Assembly (NCBI GenBank): GCA_016716675.1
Contig: JADJVG010000003.1
Span: 1 to 64,000 of the forward strand
Origin: Hyphomicrobium sp.
GTDB lineage: Bacteria; Pseudomonadota; Alphaproteobacteria; Rhizobiales; Hyphomicrobiaceae
DNA: 64,000 nt
Direction: 5' to 3'
Below are positions 43,520 through 52,044 of the stretch, in pieces (within the stretch, counting starts at the first letter, position 1; each line of letters starts with the position of its first letter). Position numbers and translations under genes: made by a program. Under the pieces are notes generated by a model. That model was not told where the DNA came from. It did not search any database and saw only the letters and a list, made by a program, of their open reading frames with translations.

Positions 43520-45883
43520 TTAGGCAACCAGCAACTGGCCTTGCATGAAGAGGTCGTTGGCCGTGACGTTGTGCACGTTGTCGAGCACCGCAACCGTCAC
43601 GAATGCGCCGTTGATCTTCGCTGAAACGGTCGAGCCGGACCAGCTGTCGGTGATGCGCACCACATCGCTGACCTGATTGTTGCCGACGGCAACCAGACCG
43701 CGGAAATCGAGCACGTCGCCCGCGCCGAAATCGGTGACGTGGTCATAGCCTAACTTCTTGCCGACGTCGGCGGTAGCCCACACAAACGTATCAGCGCCTG
43801 CGCCGCCCGTCAGCGTGTCGTAGCCGCTAGAGCCGCGCACCCAATCGTTGCCAGCGCCGCCAACGATCACATCGTCATTCTTCGAGCCACTGAGACTATC
43901 ATTGAAGCTCGAGCCGATAATTTTTTCGATGCCGGCGAATGTGTCTGAGCCAAAGCCGGTGGCTGTGCCAGCCGCCATATCGACCGAGACGCCATTGGCG
44001 GCGTTGATGAAGCTCAGCGTGTCGAAGTCGGCATCGCCGAAGATTGCGTCGTTGCCGCCATCGGCCATGAAGGTGTCATTGCCAGAGCCGCCATACACAA
44101 CGTTATCGCCGACGCCGCCGGAAATGGTGTCATTGCCCGTGCCACCATTGATGAAATCGTCGCCGCCATTGCCGAAGATGTTGTCGTTGCCGGATTCGCC
44201 GTAGATTTTATCGTTGCCAAGGCCGCCGATGATCGTGTCGTTGCCTCTGCCGCCATAGATGACGTTGTTGTCGGCTTCCATGACGATGGCGATTGTTGCG
44301 GTCGTCGTCGCGGTGGCGCCGGTTGCTTCGGTTGCGATTGCCGCGACGTTGATCGAGAAGCCCGCCTCGACCTTGGCGGTGATCGTCAAGCCAGCGAGCT
44401 GCGCCTGCGTCAGCGTCCAGCTGCCATCGCTATTGAGCGTGCCTGACGACAGCGTCGCGCCGCTCGGCATATTCCAGATTTTGATCGACAGCGATTCCGA
44501 ACCATCGAGGTCCGTCAGGGCGGTCGCGATATCAAGGCCAGCCGTCACGACCGAGGGGCCAGAGGCGTCTATAATATCATTGCCGCCGCTGCCGTAGATG
44601 ATGTCCGCACCCGCCGTGCCCGACAGCGTCTCGCTGATCCGCTTGCCGTTCAGCGTAACGCCAGCCGGGATGATGACCGGATTGATGACAGCCAACGTCG
44701 GCATATCGGCGACCGCGCTGATGGTGAGCGCAACGCGCTGAACAGACACCGCACCGGAGGCGTCGGTTACAGTGACATCAAAAGTATCGGCACCTGCGTA
44801 GTTGGCTGCCGGTGTATAGGTGTATTTGCCCGTTGCCGCGTCGAGCGTCAGTGTGCCATGTGCCGGTGCGCCGCTCACGGAGAAGGTGAGCACATCGCCG
44901 TCAACGTCGCTGGCGAGAACTTGGCCAGAGACAGCCTTATCTTCTTCCGCCGCGAGCGCAACAATGGCATCCGTAACCGGCGCGTCGTTGACCGCTGCAA
45001 TACCGACGTTGACGGTCTGCACGGCAGAAGCCCCCGCAGCGTCTGTAACGATGACTTGGAAGCTATCGGCGCCATTGAAGTTTGCGCCCGGGGTGTAGGT
45101 ATAAGCACCTGTCGCCGCGTCGAGCGTCAGTGTGCCATGTGCCGGAGCGCCGCTCACGGCATAGGCGAGCACGTCGCCATTACTATCGGTCGCCACGACC
45201 TGGCCCAGGATGGCGGTGTCTTCGCTGGTTGCGATCGATACAACCGCGTCCGTCACCGGCACCTGATTCAAGAATGAGTCGATCGGCGTCTCGACGCCGT
45301 CGAGCATGATTCTGACGTTTTCGACAACGCTGATCGAGATGCCGAGCGCGCTCAGTGCCACGGTCGCGCCAGTGCTTTGTGCAGCAAGTGCCGAAATGGA
45401 ACCGGCGGCCGCGGCCTGACTGCCCATCCACGATTTGAGGGTCGCGAGGTCATCGCGCATGGCGCTGCTGAACGATGCAGCCGAGATGTCGAGTACAACG
45501 GTGTCGTTGCCCGCGCCGCCGACGATCGTGTCACCAGCACCCGCGTAAAACACGTCATCGCCGGTGCCGCCGAACATTTTGTCGGCGCCGTCGCCGCCAA
45601 TCAAAATGTCGTTGCCGCCATCACCATACATGGTGTCGTCGCCGGCTTCGCCGTGGATCGTGTCGTTGCCGCCGCCGCCGAAGAAGCCGTCGTTGCCGTT
45701 GCCGCCAAACAGCGAGTCGTTGCCGGCATCGCCCGTCAATGTGTCGATGCCGTCGCCGCCATAGATGGCGTCATCGCCTGCGCCGCCATTGATGCGGTCA
45801 TTGCCTGCGCCACCATTGATGACATCGTTCTCGGTCGTGCCGGTGATAACGTCGTTCGCCGTCGTGCCGTTGATGGTGGTCAT
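43520..45883 (-). CDS. RTX-repeat calcium-binding protein, probable type I secretion substrate
   Basis: A protein of about 787 aa (start ATG at 45883 chosen; a TTG at 45898 is possible, neither with a clear ribosome site). Two clusters of GGxGxDxxx nonapeptide repeats lie at about 18-130 and 540-720 and bind calcium. Between them are two VCBS/cadherin-like modules of 93 residues (VSGAPAHGTLTLDAATG repeated) and a second beta-sandwich region. The C-terminus (ADLFMQGQLLVA-like, here NDLFMQGQLLVA) is the hydrophobic-patch secretion signal of type I substrates. No ABC exporter is in the window. Likely an extracellular adhesin or matrix protein. Confidence 0.9.
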   Translation of the reverse strand: MTTINGTTANDVITGTTENDVINGGAGNDRINGGAGDDAIYGGDGIDTLTGDAGNDSLFGGNGNDGFFGGGGNDTIHGEAGDDTMYGDGGNDILIGGDGADKMFGGTGDDVFYAGAGDTIVGGAGNDTVVLDISAASFSSAMRDDLATLKSWMGSQAAAAGSISALAAQSTGATVALSALGISISVVENVRIMLDGVETPIDSFLNQVPVTDAVVSIATSEDTAILGQVVATDSNGDVLAYAVSGAPAHGTLTLDAATGAYTYTPGANFNGADSFQVIVTDAAGASAVQTVNVGIAAVNDAPVTDAIVALAAEEDKAVSGQVLASDVDGDVLTFSVSGAPAHGTLTLDAATGKYTYTPAANYAGADTFDVTVTDASGAVSVQRVALTISAVADMPTLAVINPVIIPAGVTLNGKRISETLSGTAGADIIYGSGGNDIIDASGPSVVTAGLDIATALTDLDGSESLSIKIWNMPSGATLSSGTLNSDGSWTLTQAQLAGLTITAKVEAGFSINVAAIATEATGATATTTATIAIVMEADNNVIYGGRGNDTIIGGLGNDKIYGESGNDNIFGNGGDDFINGGTGNDTISGGVGDNVVYGGSGNDTFMADGGNDAIFGDADFDTLSFINAANGVSVDMAAGTATGFGSDTFAGIEKIIGSSFNDSLSGSKNDDVIVGGAGNDWVRGSSGYDTLTGGAGADTFVWATADVGKKLGYDHVTDFGAGDVLDFRGLVAVGNNQVSDVVRITDSWSGSTVSAKINGAFVTVAVLDNVHNVTANDLFMQGQLLVA
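44835..45159 (-). repeat. Two near-identical 45-bp segments in the VCBS-like modules
   Basis: A stretch of about 45 bp at 44835-44880 recurs at 45114-45159 with one mismatch. The 279-bp offset equals 93 codons. It codes for the start of the repeated module (APAHGTLTLDAATG) and is recent enough to recombine. Confidence 0.85.
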
Positions 45884-46046
45884 TTCAATCGCTGCCAATT
45901 GTTTGAATTATTTCCCCAGAATGAGCGATAAAGTACACATGGGCTCTAAATGCCCGGTTCTGGCAGCTGCTGAAATTCGCGGTGAATTCAGCTCAAATGC
46001 GGGGCGGCGTTTTAACGTCTCGGCAGTTTTTGAGGGGCCTCAAATG

Positions 46047-46814
46047 TCAGGGTGCCGGAGTTTTAGGCGTGAAGCGGCAAAGGTCGGCGATCGGGCAGCG
46101 CCAGCACTCGGGTTTACGGGCTTTGCAGAGGTAGCGGCCGTGCAGAATGAGCCAATGGTGGGCATGCAGGCCGTAGGCTTTGGGCACGCAGCGCATTAAG
46201 TCTTCTTCAACCATCAGTGGGTTTTTGCCCGCAGACAGGCCGATGCGATTGGCGACGCGGAAGACGTGTGTATCGACGGCCATGGTCGGGTGGCCGAAGG
46301 CCATGTTCATGACGACGTTGGCGGTCTTGCGGCCGACGCCCGGCAGCGTCTCGAGGGTATCGCGATCCGCTGGCACTTGCCCGCCATGTTCGGCGACCAG
46401 CTTGGCCGATAGCGCCATGACATTCTTGGCTTTGTTGCGGTAGAGGCCGATCGTTTTGATGTAATCGCGCACGGTGTCTTCGCCGAGCGCCAGCATCTTC
46501 TCCGGCGTATCGGCAATCTTGAACAGCGGCCGGGTGGCCTTGTTGACCCCGGCATCGGTGGCCTGCGCCGACAAAACCACGGCGACGAGCAGTGTGTAGG
46601 GGTTTGAGTGTTCCAATTCGCCCTTGGGCTCAGGGGTGATCTCTTCAAACCGCCGGAAGATCTCACTGACCGCCGCGCCACCCAGGCCCTTGGCTGTCTG
46701 TGGCCGGCCTTTGGGCGCGGTCGTGCTAACGGATTTTCTAGGATTTCGGGGCTTGTTTTTGACAGCCGAAGGCGGGATGCTTGCTGCCGGTTTCGTCGGG
46801 TTTTTGCGGGCCAT
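46047..46814 (-). CDS. nth: Endonuclease III
   Basis: A base-excision-repair DNA glycosylase/AP lyase for oxidised pyrimidines. The helix-hairpin-helix with catalytic Lys is LETLPGVGRKTANVVMN. The catalytic Asp follows in AVDTHVFRVANR. The C-terminal four-cysteine [4Fe-4S] loop CKARKPECWRCPIADLC is complete. It is 255 aa, longer than the 211-aa E. coli enzyme because of a Lys/Pro/Ala-rich N-terminal extension of about 45 residues. It is divergent from the DUF2244 gene, a standard alphaproteobacterial arrangement. Confidence 0.98.
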   Translation of the reverse strand: MARKNPTKPAASIPPSAVKNKPRNPRKSVSTTAPKGRPQTAKGLGGAAVSEIFRRFEEITPEPKGELEHSNPYTLLVAVVLSAQATDAGVNKATRPLFKIADTPEKMLALGEDTVRDYIKTIGLYRNKAKNVMALSAKLVAEHGGQVPADRDTLETLPGVGRKTANVVMNMAFGHPTMAVDTHVFRVANRIGLSAGKNPLMVEEDLMRCVPKAYGLHAHHWLILHGRYLCKARKPECWRCPIADLCRFTPKTPAP

Positions 46815-46862
46815 GACGTGCGGTGCCGTTGAAAAAGCGGCCGATGAGACCGCAATGATGGA

Positions 46863-47372
46863 ATGGACGATGAGATGACAGATAGTTCACCTCAAAAGCA
46901 ATCGGCAGGCGTTACGCAATTCGTGCTGCATCCCCACCGGTCGCTATCGCTGCGCGGATTTTTCATTCTCATGGCGGCGTTGAGCGCCGTTAGCTTCGTT
47001 GCAGGCGTCGTCTTCTGCCTGATGGGCGCTTGGCCCGTTATGGGCTTCTTTGGGCTCGATGTTGCGCTGATCTATTGGGCCTTCAAGGTCAATTACGTAG
47101 CGGGGCGCGCCTACGAGACGATTGATGTGACGCCAGACATCCTGACTTTGACGCGGGTTCTGCCCGACGGCACTGAGGAGAAAGCCGACGTCAATCCCTA
47201 TTGGGCGCGCGTCAGCCTGACGACCGATCGGCCCGATGGGCGCACCTCGCTTCGCATTATCGCGCAAGGCCGAGAGCTGCTGCTCGGTCAGTTCCTTACC
47301 GATGACGAGCGCCGCGATTTCGCCGACGCTCTGCGCGGTGCGCTGCAGGAAGCGCGCGTCGCACACGCCTAG
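46863..47372 (+). CDS. DUF2244 family integral membrane protein
   Basis: A 169-aa protein with two membrane helices (about 32-55 and 58-74). The N-terminal FVLHPHRSLSLRGFFILM and the C-terminal block VSLTTDRPDGRTSLRIIAQGRELLLGQFL are the DUF2244 signature. The family is usually adjacent to nth, as here with a 48-bp divergent spacer. The function is unknown. Its 3' end overlaps the convergent 68-aa gene by 4 bp. Confidence 0.92.
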   Translation: MDDEMTDSSPQKQSAGVTQFVLHPHRSLSLRGFFILMAALSAVSFVAGVVFCLMGAWPVMGFFGLDVALIYWAFKVNYVAGRAYETIDVTPDILTLTRVLPDGTEEKADVNPYWARVSLTTDRPDGRTSLRIIAQGRELLLGQFLTDDERRDFADALRGALQEARVAHA

Positions 47373-47575
47373 TCGTTGACCATGGTGAGCGCGGCTTGGC
47401 GGTCGCCGTGTTTCAGTTTCAGGAATTGCGCGCGTGCCGCCTTCACGTCTTTGTCGGCCGACGTTTCAGAGGCTTTTCTGAGGGCCTTGGTCGCCGCGTG
47501 GTCTGCCCCGCAAATGAATGTCAGGGCGTTGGCGAGGCGGCCCATCATGGCCGCATCGATTTTTGTCTCATCCAT
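47369..47575 (-). CDS. Small helical hypothetical protein
   Basis: A 68-aa protein from the ATG at 47575; a longer frame to 47830 overlaps gloA in another frame and is not used. It is helical and Ala/Lys-rich (MDETKIDAAMMGRLANALTF, then RKASETSADKDVKAARAQFL), ending LTMVND. No signal, membrane segment or motif. The 4-bp convergent overlap with the DUF2244 gene supports it being real. Confidence 0.6.
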   Translation of the reverse strand: MDETKIDAAMMGRLANALTFICGADHAATKALRKASETSADKDVKAARAQFLKLKHGDRQAALTMVND

Positions 47576-47633
47576 GTGAAGCGTCCAGCATGAAATGTTT
47601 CCGGCATGTGTAGCTTCTCGCCAGCCGGCGCGA

Positions 47634-48029
47634 TTACTTAAACCGCCCGAACCTCTGCAGCACTTCGATCTTATAGCCGTCGGGGTCTTCGATGAAGAAG
47701 AACTTGCCGAACGCTTCGCCGTTGTGCGCCATGGTCTTGACGTCTTTCGGCGCATACCCGGCGGCCGAAATGCGCGCGTGTTCGGCTTCGAGATCGCCAA
47801 CGACGAACGCGATGTGGCCATAGCCGTCACCGAGGTTATACGGTTCAGTGCGGCCCTTGTTGACCGTCAGTTCAAGCTCGAAATCGTTTTCGGCATTGCT
47901 CATATAGGTCAACGAAAAGTCCGGCCATTCGCGCCGTTCAGCGATCTTCAATCCGAAGCAGGTTTCATAGAACGCCACCGAGCGCGCTTCATCGCGCACG
48001 CGGATCATGGAGTGGACGGCTTTAGCCAT
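47634..48029 (-). CDS. gloA: Lactoylglutathione lyase (glyoxalase I)
   Basis: A VOC-fold enzyme that isomerises the methylglyoxal-glutathione adduct to S-lactoylglutathione. The 131-aa length is typical. The metal ligands are His6 (AVHSMIRV), Glu in ELELTVN, His in YGHIAF and Glu in DGYKIEVLQR. SVAFYETCFGLK is the usual first module. It is 18 bp downstream of leuD on the same strand. Confidence 0.95.
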   Translation of the reverse strand: MAKAVHSMIRVRDEARSVAFYETCFGLKIAERREWPDFSLTYMSNAENDFELELTVNKGRTEPYNLGDGYGHIAFVVGDLEAEHARISAAGYAPKDVKTMAHNGEAFGKFFFIEDPDGYKIEVLQRFGRFK

Positions 48030-48047
48030 AGCGTCGATCCTTCAGCG

Positions 48048-48656
48048 TTAGAGCCAGGGGCGCGTCGTTGCCGCGGTCTTCTCGTAGGCGGCGATAGATT
48101 TGTCTTTTTCAAGCGTCAAACCGATGTTGTCGAGGCCGTTCATCAGGCAATGCTTGCGGAACGGATCGATCTCGAACTTGATTTTGCCGCCGTCGGGTCC
48201 ACGGATTTCCTGGGCTTCGAGGTCGATGGTCAGCGTCGCGTTGGCGCCGCGCGACGCGTCATCCATCAGCTTATCGACGTCGGCTTGCGGCAGACGGATC
48301 GGCAGAATGCCGTTCTGGAAACAGTTGTTGTAGAAGATGTCGGCGAAGTCGGGCGCGATGACACAACGGATGCCGTAGTCGAGCAGCGCCCACGGCGCGT
48401 GCTCACGGCTCGATCCGCAACCGAAGTTGTCGCCGGTGACGAGGATCTGCGCGGCGCGATACTGCGGCTTGTTGAGTACGAAATCCGCGATCTCTTTGCC
48501 GGTCGCCGGATCATAGCGCATTTCGAAGAACAGCGATTTGCCGAGTCCCGTGCGCAGGATCGTTTTCAGGAACTGCTTGGGAATGATCATATCGGTGTCG
48601 ATATTGCGCAATGGCAGGGGGGCAGCGACGCCGTTGAGGACCATGAATTTTTCCAT
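48048..48656 (-). CDS. leuD: 3-isopropylmalate dehydratase small subunit
   Basis: The small (swivel) subunit of the LeuCD isomerase in leucine synthesis. The 202-aa length is typical. The substrate-binding block GDNFGCGSSREHAPWALLDYG and the N-terminal LPLRNIDTDMIIPKQFL are classical. Its partner leuC lies 3.4 kb further downstream in the window, on the same strand but not adjacent. Followed by gloA. Confidence 0.97.
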   Translation of the reverse strand: MEKFMVLNGVAAPLPLRNIDTDMIIPKQFLKTILRTGLGKSLFFEMRYDPATGKEIADFVLNKPQYRAAQILVTGDNFGCGSSREHAPWALLDYGIRCVIAPDFADIFYNNCFQNGILPIRLPQADVDKLMDDASRGANATLTIDLEAQEIRGPDGGKIKFEIDPFRKHCLMNGLDNIGLTLEKDKSIAAYEKTAATTRPWL

Positions 48657-48697
48657 CTGCTGTGTTCAACTCCTCGCGAGGTGGGTTCAGGGATGCG

Positions 48698-49129
48698 TCA
48701 GGCCCGAAGTGCGTCAGCCAGCGCGCGGAAATAGCCTTCCGCCGCCGTCAGTCGCCGCGCCTGCCGGAAGGCGCCGTTTTCGGCCAATGCCGCTTCGAGT
48801 TCGAACGGTTGCAAGTGTTCAAGGCGTCGTTTAACGCCAGCACGCTTGCGTCCGTCAAGGTGTCGTTGAAGCGCGCTCATAATCGTCTCCACATACCCAG
48901 AAATCCGCCCGAGTTCCCGGGTGGCAGCCAGCAGCGCCGGGCGGTCGTCCGGGGCGTGCTCCAGGGCTGCCAGAGCTGCCGCAGCCCGGGCCAGCGTTGC
49001 CGCGATCTCTTCGGCGTATAGCGCCACTTTTTCGCGCCGGACCCGGTCCATTTCAGCCAACTGGCCGGCCCATTGGTAAATGGTCTGGCCAAGGCCGATC
49101 AGGTGCTGGGTGTAGGCGGCAAAACGCAT
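48698..49129 (-). CDS. Hypothetical helical protein
   Basis: A 143-aa, Ala/Arg-rich, nearly all-helical protein (MRFAAYTQHLIGLGQTIYQW, then REKVALYAEEIAATLARAAA). No signal, membrane helix or enzyme motif. It follows the zincin-like gene on the same strand and lies 41 bp upstream of leuD. I do not recognise it. Confidence 0.7.
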   Translation of the reverse strand: MRFAAYTQHLIGLGQTIYQWAGQLAEMDRVRREKVALYAEEIAATLARAAAALAALEHAPDDRPALLAATRELGRISGYVETIMSALQRHLDGRKRAGVKRRLEHLQPFELEAALAENGAFRQARRLTAAEGYFRALADALRA

Positions 49130-49218
49130 GGGGCTTGCTCCTTCCGGTCTATCACCGGGGAGTTTAAGCGCGCTGCGCTGGGCGGGGATAACTTATCAGG
49201 TCGAAAGGCTCAAGTGGC

Positions 49219-49755
49219 TCATCGGACCGTCGGGTCGGCGTAGCACTTGCGCATGTACTCGCAGCGATGGCTGCCGGAGAAATGCATGCTGTCGCCTTTG
49301 GCCGGCGCGATGAAGTTGCACACCTCTTCGAGGCCTTCGGGCAATAGCCAACCCTGCCGGCGTCCGCGCTGCACGGCGAAGCAATCGGCGGTTTCCTCAT
49401 CGGGCCCGCGGAATTGATGGCCGCACTCGTGTGCAAAAATCCATTGCTTCACGGGCGTCGAAACTTTGTCCAGCAGGCGCGGGTTCATGATCAGAAAGCC
49501 CGGATACGCCGCACCGTAATCGTCGAGCTTGTTGTCGATTACCACCGGGCGCTGCCCGCAACTCTGGCGGCGACCATCGAGTTCGAACTCGCCGGGTTGA
49601 AGCAGCTGACTATCACCGCCAACATGACCGACATACTCTTCAGGTGTCGGCGTTGCATCTTCGGCGCGCGCACCGTCAAGCAGCACTGCCGGCAACAGTG
49701 TAAGCACTACGGCTACTACAAAGCCGACCCAAAGAAACACCTGTCGCGTGATCAT
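49219..49755 (-). CDS. Secreted zincin-like metallopeptidase
   Basis: From the ATG at 49755 a 178-aa protein. It has an N-terminal membrane or signal segment (about 5-32, QVFLWVGFVVAVVLTLLPAV). The motif WIFAHECGHQFRGPDEETAD contains HExGH, the zinc helix of zincins, with a downstream acidic residue as possible third ligand. Six cysteines in the mature part suggest disulfides. Substrate unknown. It is not similar in sequence to its neighbour, the other zincin-like gene, but both are small HExxH proteins. Confidence 0.8.
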   Translation of the reverse strand: MITRQVFLWVGFVVAVVLTLLPAVLLDGARAEDATPTPEEYVGHVGGDSQLLQPGEFELDGRRQSCGQRPVVIDNKLDDYGAAYPGFLIMNPRLLDKVSTPVKQWIFAHECGHQFRGPDEETADCFAVQRGRRQGWLLPEGLEEVCNFIAPAKGDSMHFSGSHRCEYMRKCYADPTVR

Positions 49756-49910
49756 ACCGCACAACTCACGTCTGAAGCCCCGCCAATCGCGTCGAGATGC
49801 AGTGCAAACTTAAGATGCCGCGAAAAGCCGGTTTGCACAAGACGCCCGTCCGTAACATGAGACCAGTTAAAGCGGGGTGCAACGCGTGCAGTCCCCGCAC
49901 AACAGCACCT

Positions 49911-50336
49911 TCACGCTGTCGTTTCGGCCTCGACGGCCTCCATATCGTCATCGGAAAAGCCGAAATGATGGCCGATTTCATGAATCAACACATGAGCGAT
50001 CAGATGGCCGAGTTCTTCATCGCTCGAGGCCCACTCATCGAGGATCGCGCGACGATAAAGAAACACCATCTCAGGCTCGCGTGGCGCATCTGACACACTT
50101 TGCTTGTCGAGGCTGACACCCAGATAAATTCCGGTCAGGTCATAGGGGTCTTCGATATCCAATTCGTCCAGTATTTCGTCGGTTGCGAAATCTTCAATGC
50201 GAATGATCACATCGCCTGCAAGTGCACGAAACTCTGCCGGCAGATTATTCCAGGCCTCTTGCGCCATGGATTCGAAATCAACCAAGCTTGGTGCGCTTGC
50301 AAAGCGCCAGTCGATGCTTGCGATTGCATTTGCCAT
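49911..50336 (-). CDS. Minimal zincin-type metallopeptidase family protein
   Basis: The ATG at 50336 has GGAGG 9 nt upstream, giving 141 aa. The C-terminal HVLIHEIGHHFGFSDDDMEAVE carries HExxHxxxxxD/E, the zinc site of a minimal metallopeptidase family (zincin_1) widespread in bacteria. The N-terminal half is acidic with FESMAQEAWNNLPAEFRALAG. It has no signal peptide, so it is cytoplasmic. Function is unknown. Confidence 0.92.
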   Translation of the reverse strand: MANAIASIDWRFASAPSLVDFESMAQEAWNNLPAEFRALAGDVIIRIEDFATDEILDELDIEDPYDLTGIYLGVSLDKQSVSDAPREPEMVFLYRRAILDEWASSDEELGHLIAHVLIHEIGHHFGFSDDDMEAVEAETTA

Positions 50337-50486
50337 TGTCACACCCCTCCAAAATTGTGGATGTGAGAGCTAGCACTCCTGCTCTGCGATTGAAACCTAA
50401 GTTGTGCCGGCCTGCTGCGATGGCGTCCGCCCACAAATATGCCCGTCGTATGCGACGTCTTTGCCGCATGACGTAATCGATTCAAT

Positions 50487-50501
50487 CACCATGTTATGGT
50501 G
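50487..50501. promoter_or_regulatory. Palindrome CACCAT-GTT-ATGGTG upstream of the FeeM-like gene
   Basis: A perfect 6-3-6 inverted repeat (50487-50492 with 50496-50501), 35 bp before the FeeM-like ATG at 50537. It could be an operator or a small hairpin in the leader. Confidence 0.4.
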
Positions 50502-50536
50502 GGCATGAGTTAGGTAAGCAGCATAGGAAAGTATTG

Positions 50537-51262
50537 ATGTCAAAGTCTATGCCCTACGGACCTCGCCAATCTGCAGTTCTGCCAGCTTTCACTGATAAAA
50601 CGCAACGCTCCTCCCCGATCGCTATCCGAATTGTTAACGACGTTAAAGAGCGCGCAAGCATCTACGCACTACGCTATCGCGCGTATGAAAAATTACTCAA
50701 TGCGCCTCCGTGTGACCAAGGTGAAGAATTTCACGATGCTCTTGATAACGCCGCAACGACGGTGCCGTTTGGAGCTTATGATGCAGGCCGGCTCGTCGGT
50801 GCGATGCGGCTCTGCTTCAGCCGTCCGAAAGACAGTCTGAGCACGTTGCCGTGCGCGGGCTATTATCCGGAACTCAAGGCCGTGAAGCAGTCGGCGCGCG
50901 AGAGCCTGATGGAAGTTTCGCGCTTTACCATTGATACATGTATCGCAAATACATCGTATAGAACAACGCTGTATGCCAATCTCGTGCGCACCAGTTTGAT
51001 GGCAGCGGAAGCGGCTCGCGTGTCGACGATCCTAGTTGCAACGCGCCCGGGGTGGGTGCGGTTCTACAAATACATGTTGGGCTTTGATATGATCGGCCAG
51101 CCGGCGAACTATCCGCCGGGCGACCTCAAAATCGTGCTGCTGGGCGGCAGCCTCGATCTGGCGCGTAAACGCCAGCGGATGCAGAATGCGTTCTTCCGCA
51201 TTTCACCGGATGAAATTACGGGAATGCGCCAGGCCCTGGCTCCGATTCTGGCACGCGCCTAG
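50537..51262 (+). CDS. FeeM-like N-acyl amino acid synthase (GNAT fold)
   Basis: The ATG at 50537 has AGGA 8 nt upstream (241 aa). The protein matches the FeeM/autoinducer-synthase class of acyltransferases, which use acyl-carrier-protein-bound fatty acids to acylate amino acids: VKERASIYALRYRAYEKLL (R-x-x-V-Y type opening), HDALDNAATTVPFGAYDAGRL, LVGAMRLCFSR, and LMEVSRFTIDTCIANTSYRT. Such enzymes make N-acyl tyrosine-type signals or antibiotics. No fee-type biosynthetic neighbour or acyl carrier protein is present, so the product is unknown. The following gene at 51347 is an unrelated membrane protein. Confidence 0.85.
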   Translation: MSKSMPYGPRQSAVLPAFTDKTQRSSPIAIRIVNDVKERASIYALRYRAYEKLLNAPPCDQGEEFHDALDNAATTVPFGAYDAGRLVGAMRLCFSRPKDSLSTLPCAGYYPELKAVKQSARESLMEVSRFTIDTCIANTSYRTTLYANLVRTSLMAAEAARVSTILVATRPGWVRFYKYMLGFDMIGQPANYPPGDLKIVLLGGSLDLARKRQRMQNAFFRISPDEITGMRQALAPILARA

Positions 51263-51346
51263 GCGCCTTAATATATGGTTAACCATGCCACGGAATTGGC
51301 ATGCGTATGACATGGCACTTTTACCTGCCTCGCTTATCTGAGCGGC

Positions 51347-51946
51347 ATGGCAATAGATCATCTGCGATCCCGGCCCGATTTGCGTATATCCGTAATGGCC
51401 GAGCTGGCCCCGGGTGAAAGCCTGCTCTATGTGGCGCAGCCTGATTGGCGCGCGGAGCGCGGTAAGCTGATCGTTTTCTTCCTATTTGCAGTGTTCTGGA
51501 GCGCAATTTCGCTTCTGTTCTTTGGCATGAGCCTAGCCTCGCTGCTCGGCTTAGCGCCGATACCGTCGGGCGGGCAGCCTGGCACCGGAATGATGGTGTT
51601 CTTCTTGGTTTTTTCCCTGCCGTTCGTGGCCATTGGTTTCGGGATGCTTGCCGGGCCATTTCTCGGTATCCGCAAGGCGAACAATACCGCGCACGCGATC
51701 ACCGATGCCCGCTTGATCAACGTCTTTGGCGGCGCCGATAGCGGTGTTGAAAGTTACAAGCTGGAGACGATCAACTTCATCACACGTGACGATCGCCGCA
51801 ACGGCACGGGATCATTGTCGATCGGCTATGGCGTTGGCAGGGACAGCGACGGTGATCCTCGCCCGTTGACGACAGACTGGTCTGGCATCCCCGACGCCAA
51901 GCGCGCGGAAGCCCTCATTCGCCAACACGCCAAGTGGGTGCGATAG
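51347..51946 (+). CDS. Membrane protein with PH-like domain
   Basis: A 199-aa protein with two to three N-terminal helices (about 42-70 and 85-110: FFLFAVFWSAISLLFFGMSL, MMVFFLVFSLPFVAIGFG) and a C-terminal beta-rich part (ITDARLINVFGGADSGVESY, then INFITRDDRRNGTGSLSIGY) like a PH/DUF304 fold. Function unknown. It is 84 bp after the FeeM-like gene, probably the next gene of the same unit. Confidence 0.75.
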   Translation: MAIDHLRSRPDLRISVMAELAPGESLLYVAQPDWRAERGKLIVFFLFAVFWSAISLLFFGMSLASLLGLAPIPSGGQPGTGMMVFFLVFSLPFVAIGFGMLAGPFLGIRKANNTAHAITDARLINVFGGADSGVESYKLETINFITRDDRRNGTGSLSIGYGVGRDSDGDPRPLTTDWSGIPDAKRAEALIRQHAKWVR

Positions 51947-51982
51947 GCCCCATCGTCGGTTCGGCGGGCCGCCTCAAAATGC

Positions 51983-52019
51983 AAAAGCCGCGCAATCTGA
52001 CGAAGACTGCGCGGCTTAT
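51983..52019 (-). terminator. Terminator of leuC
   Basis: AAGCCGCGCA (51985-51994) pairs with TGCGCGGCTT (52009-52018) around a loop of about 14 nt. Read on the minus strand it is followed by TTTGC. It lies about 26 bp past the leuC stop codon at 52045. Confidence 0.8.
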
Positions 52020-52044
52020 CAACCTCGACATCGGTCGCGGTCGT

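Noticed and set aside
43520..45883. Short repeated units resembling a CRISPR
   Set aside because: They are in-frame RTX nonapeptide codons with variable sequence and no fixed spacer length.
46026..46043. Palindrome TTTGAGG-GG-CCTCAAA near the nth stop codon as a terminator
   Set aside because: The loop is too short and no T run follows on the minus strand; it may be coincidental.
47595..48734. Open frame of 379 codons on the plus strand
   Set aside because: Antisense to gloA and leuD, both clear families.
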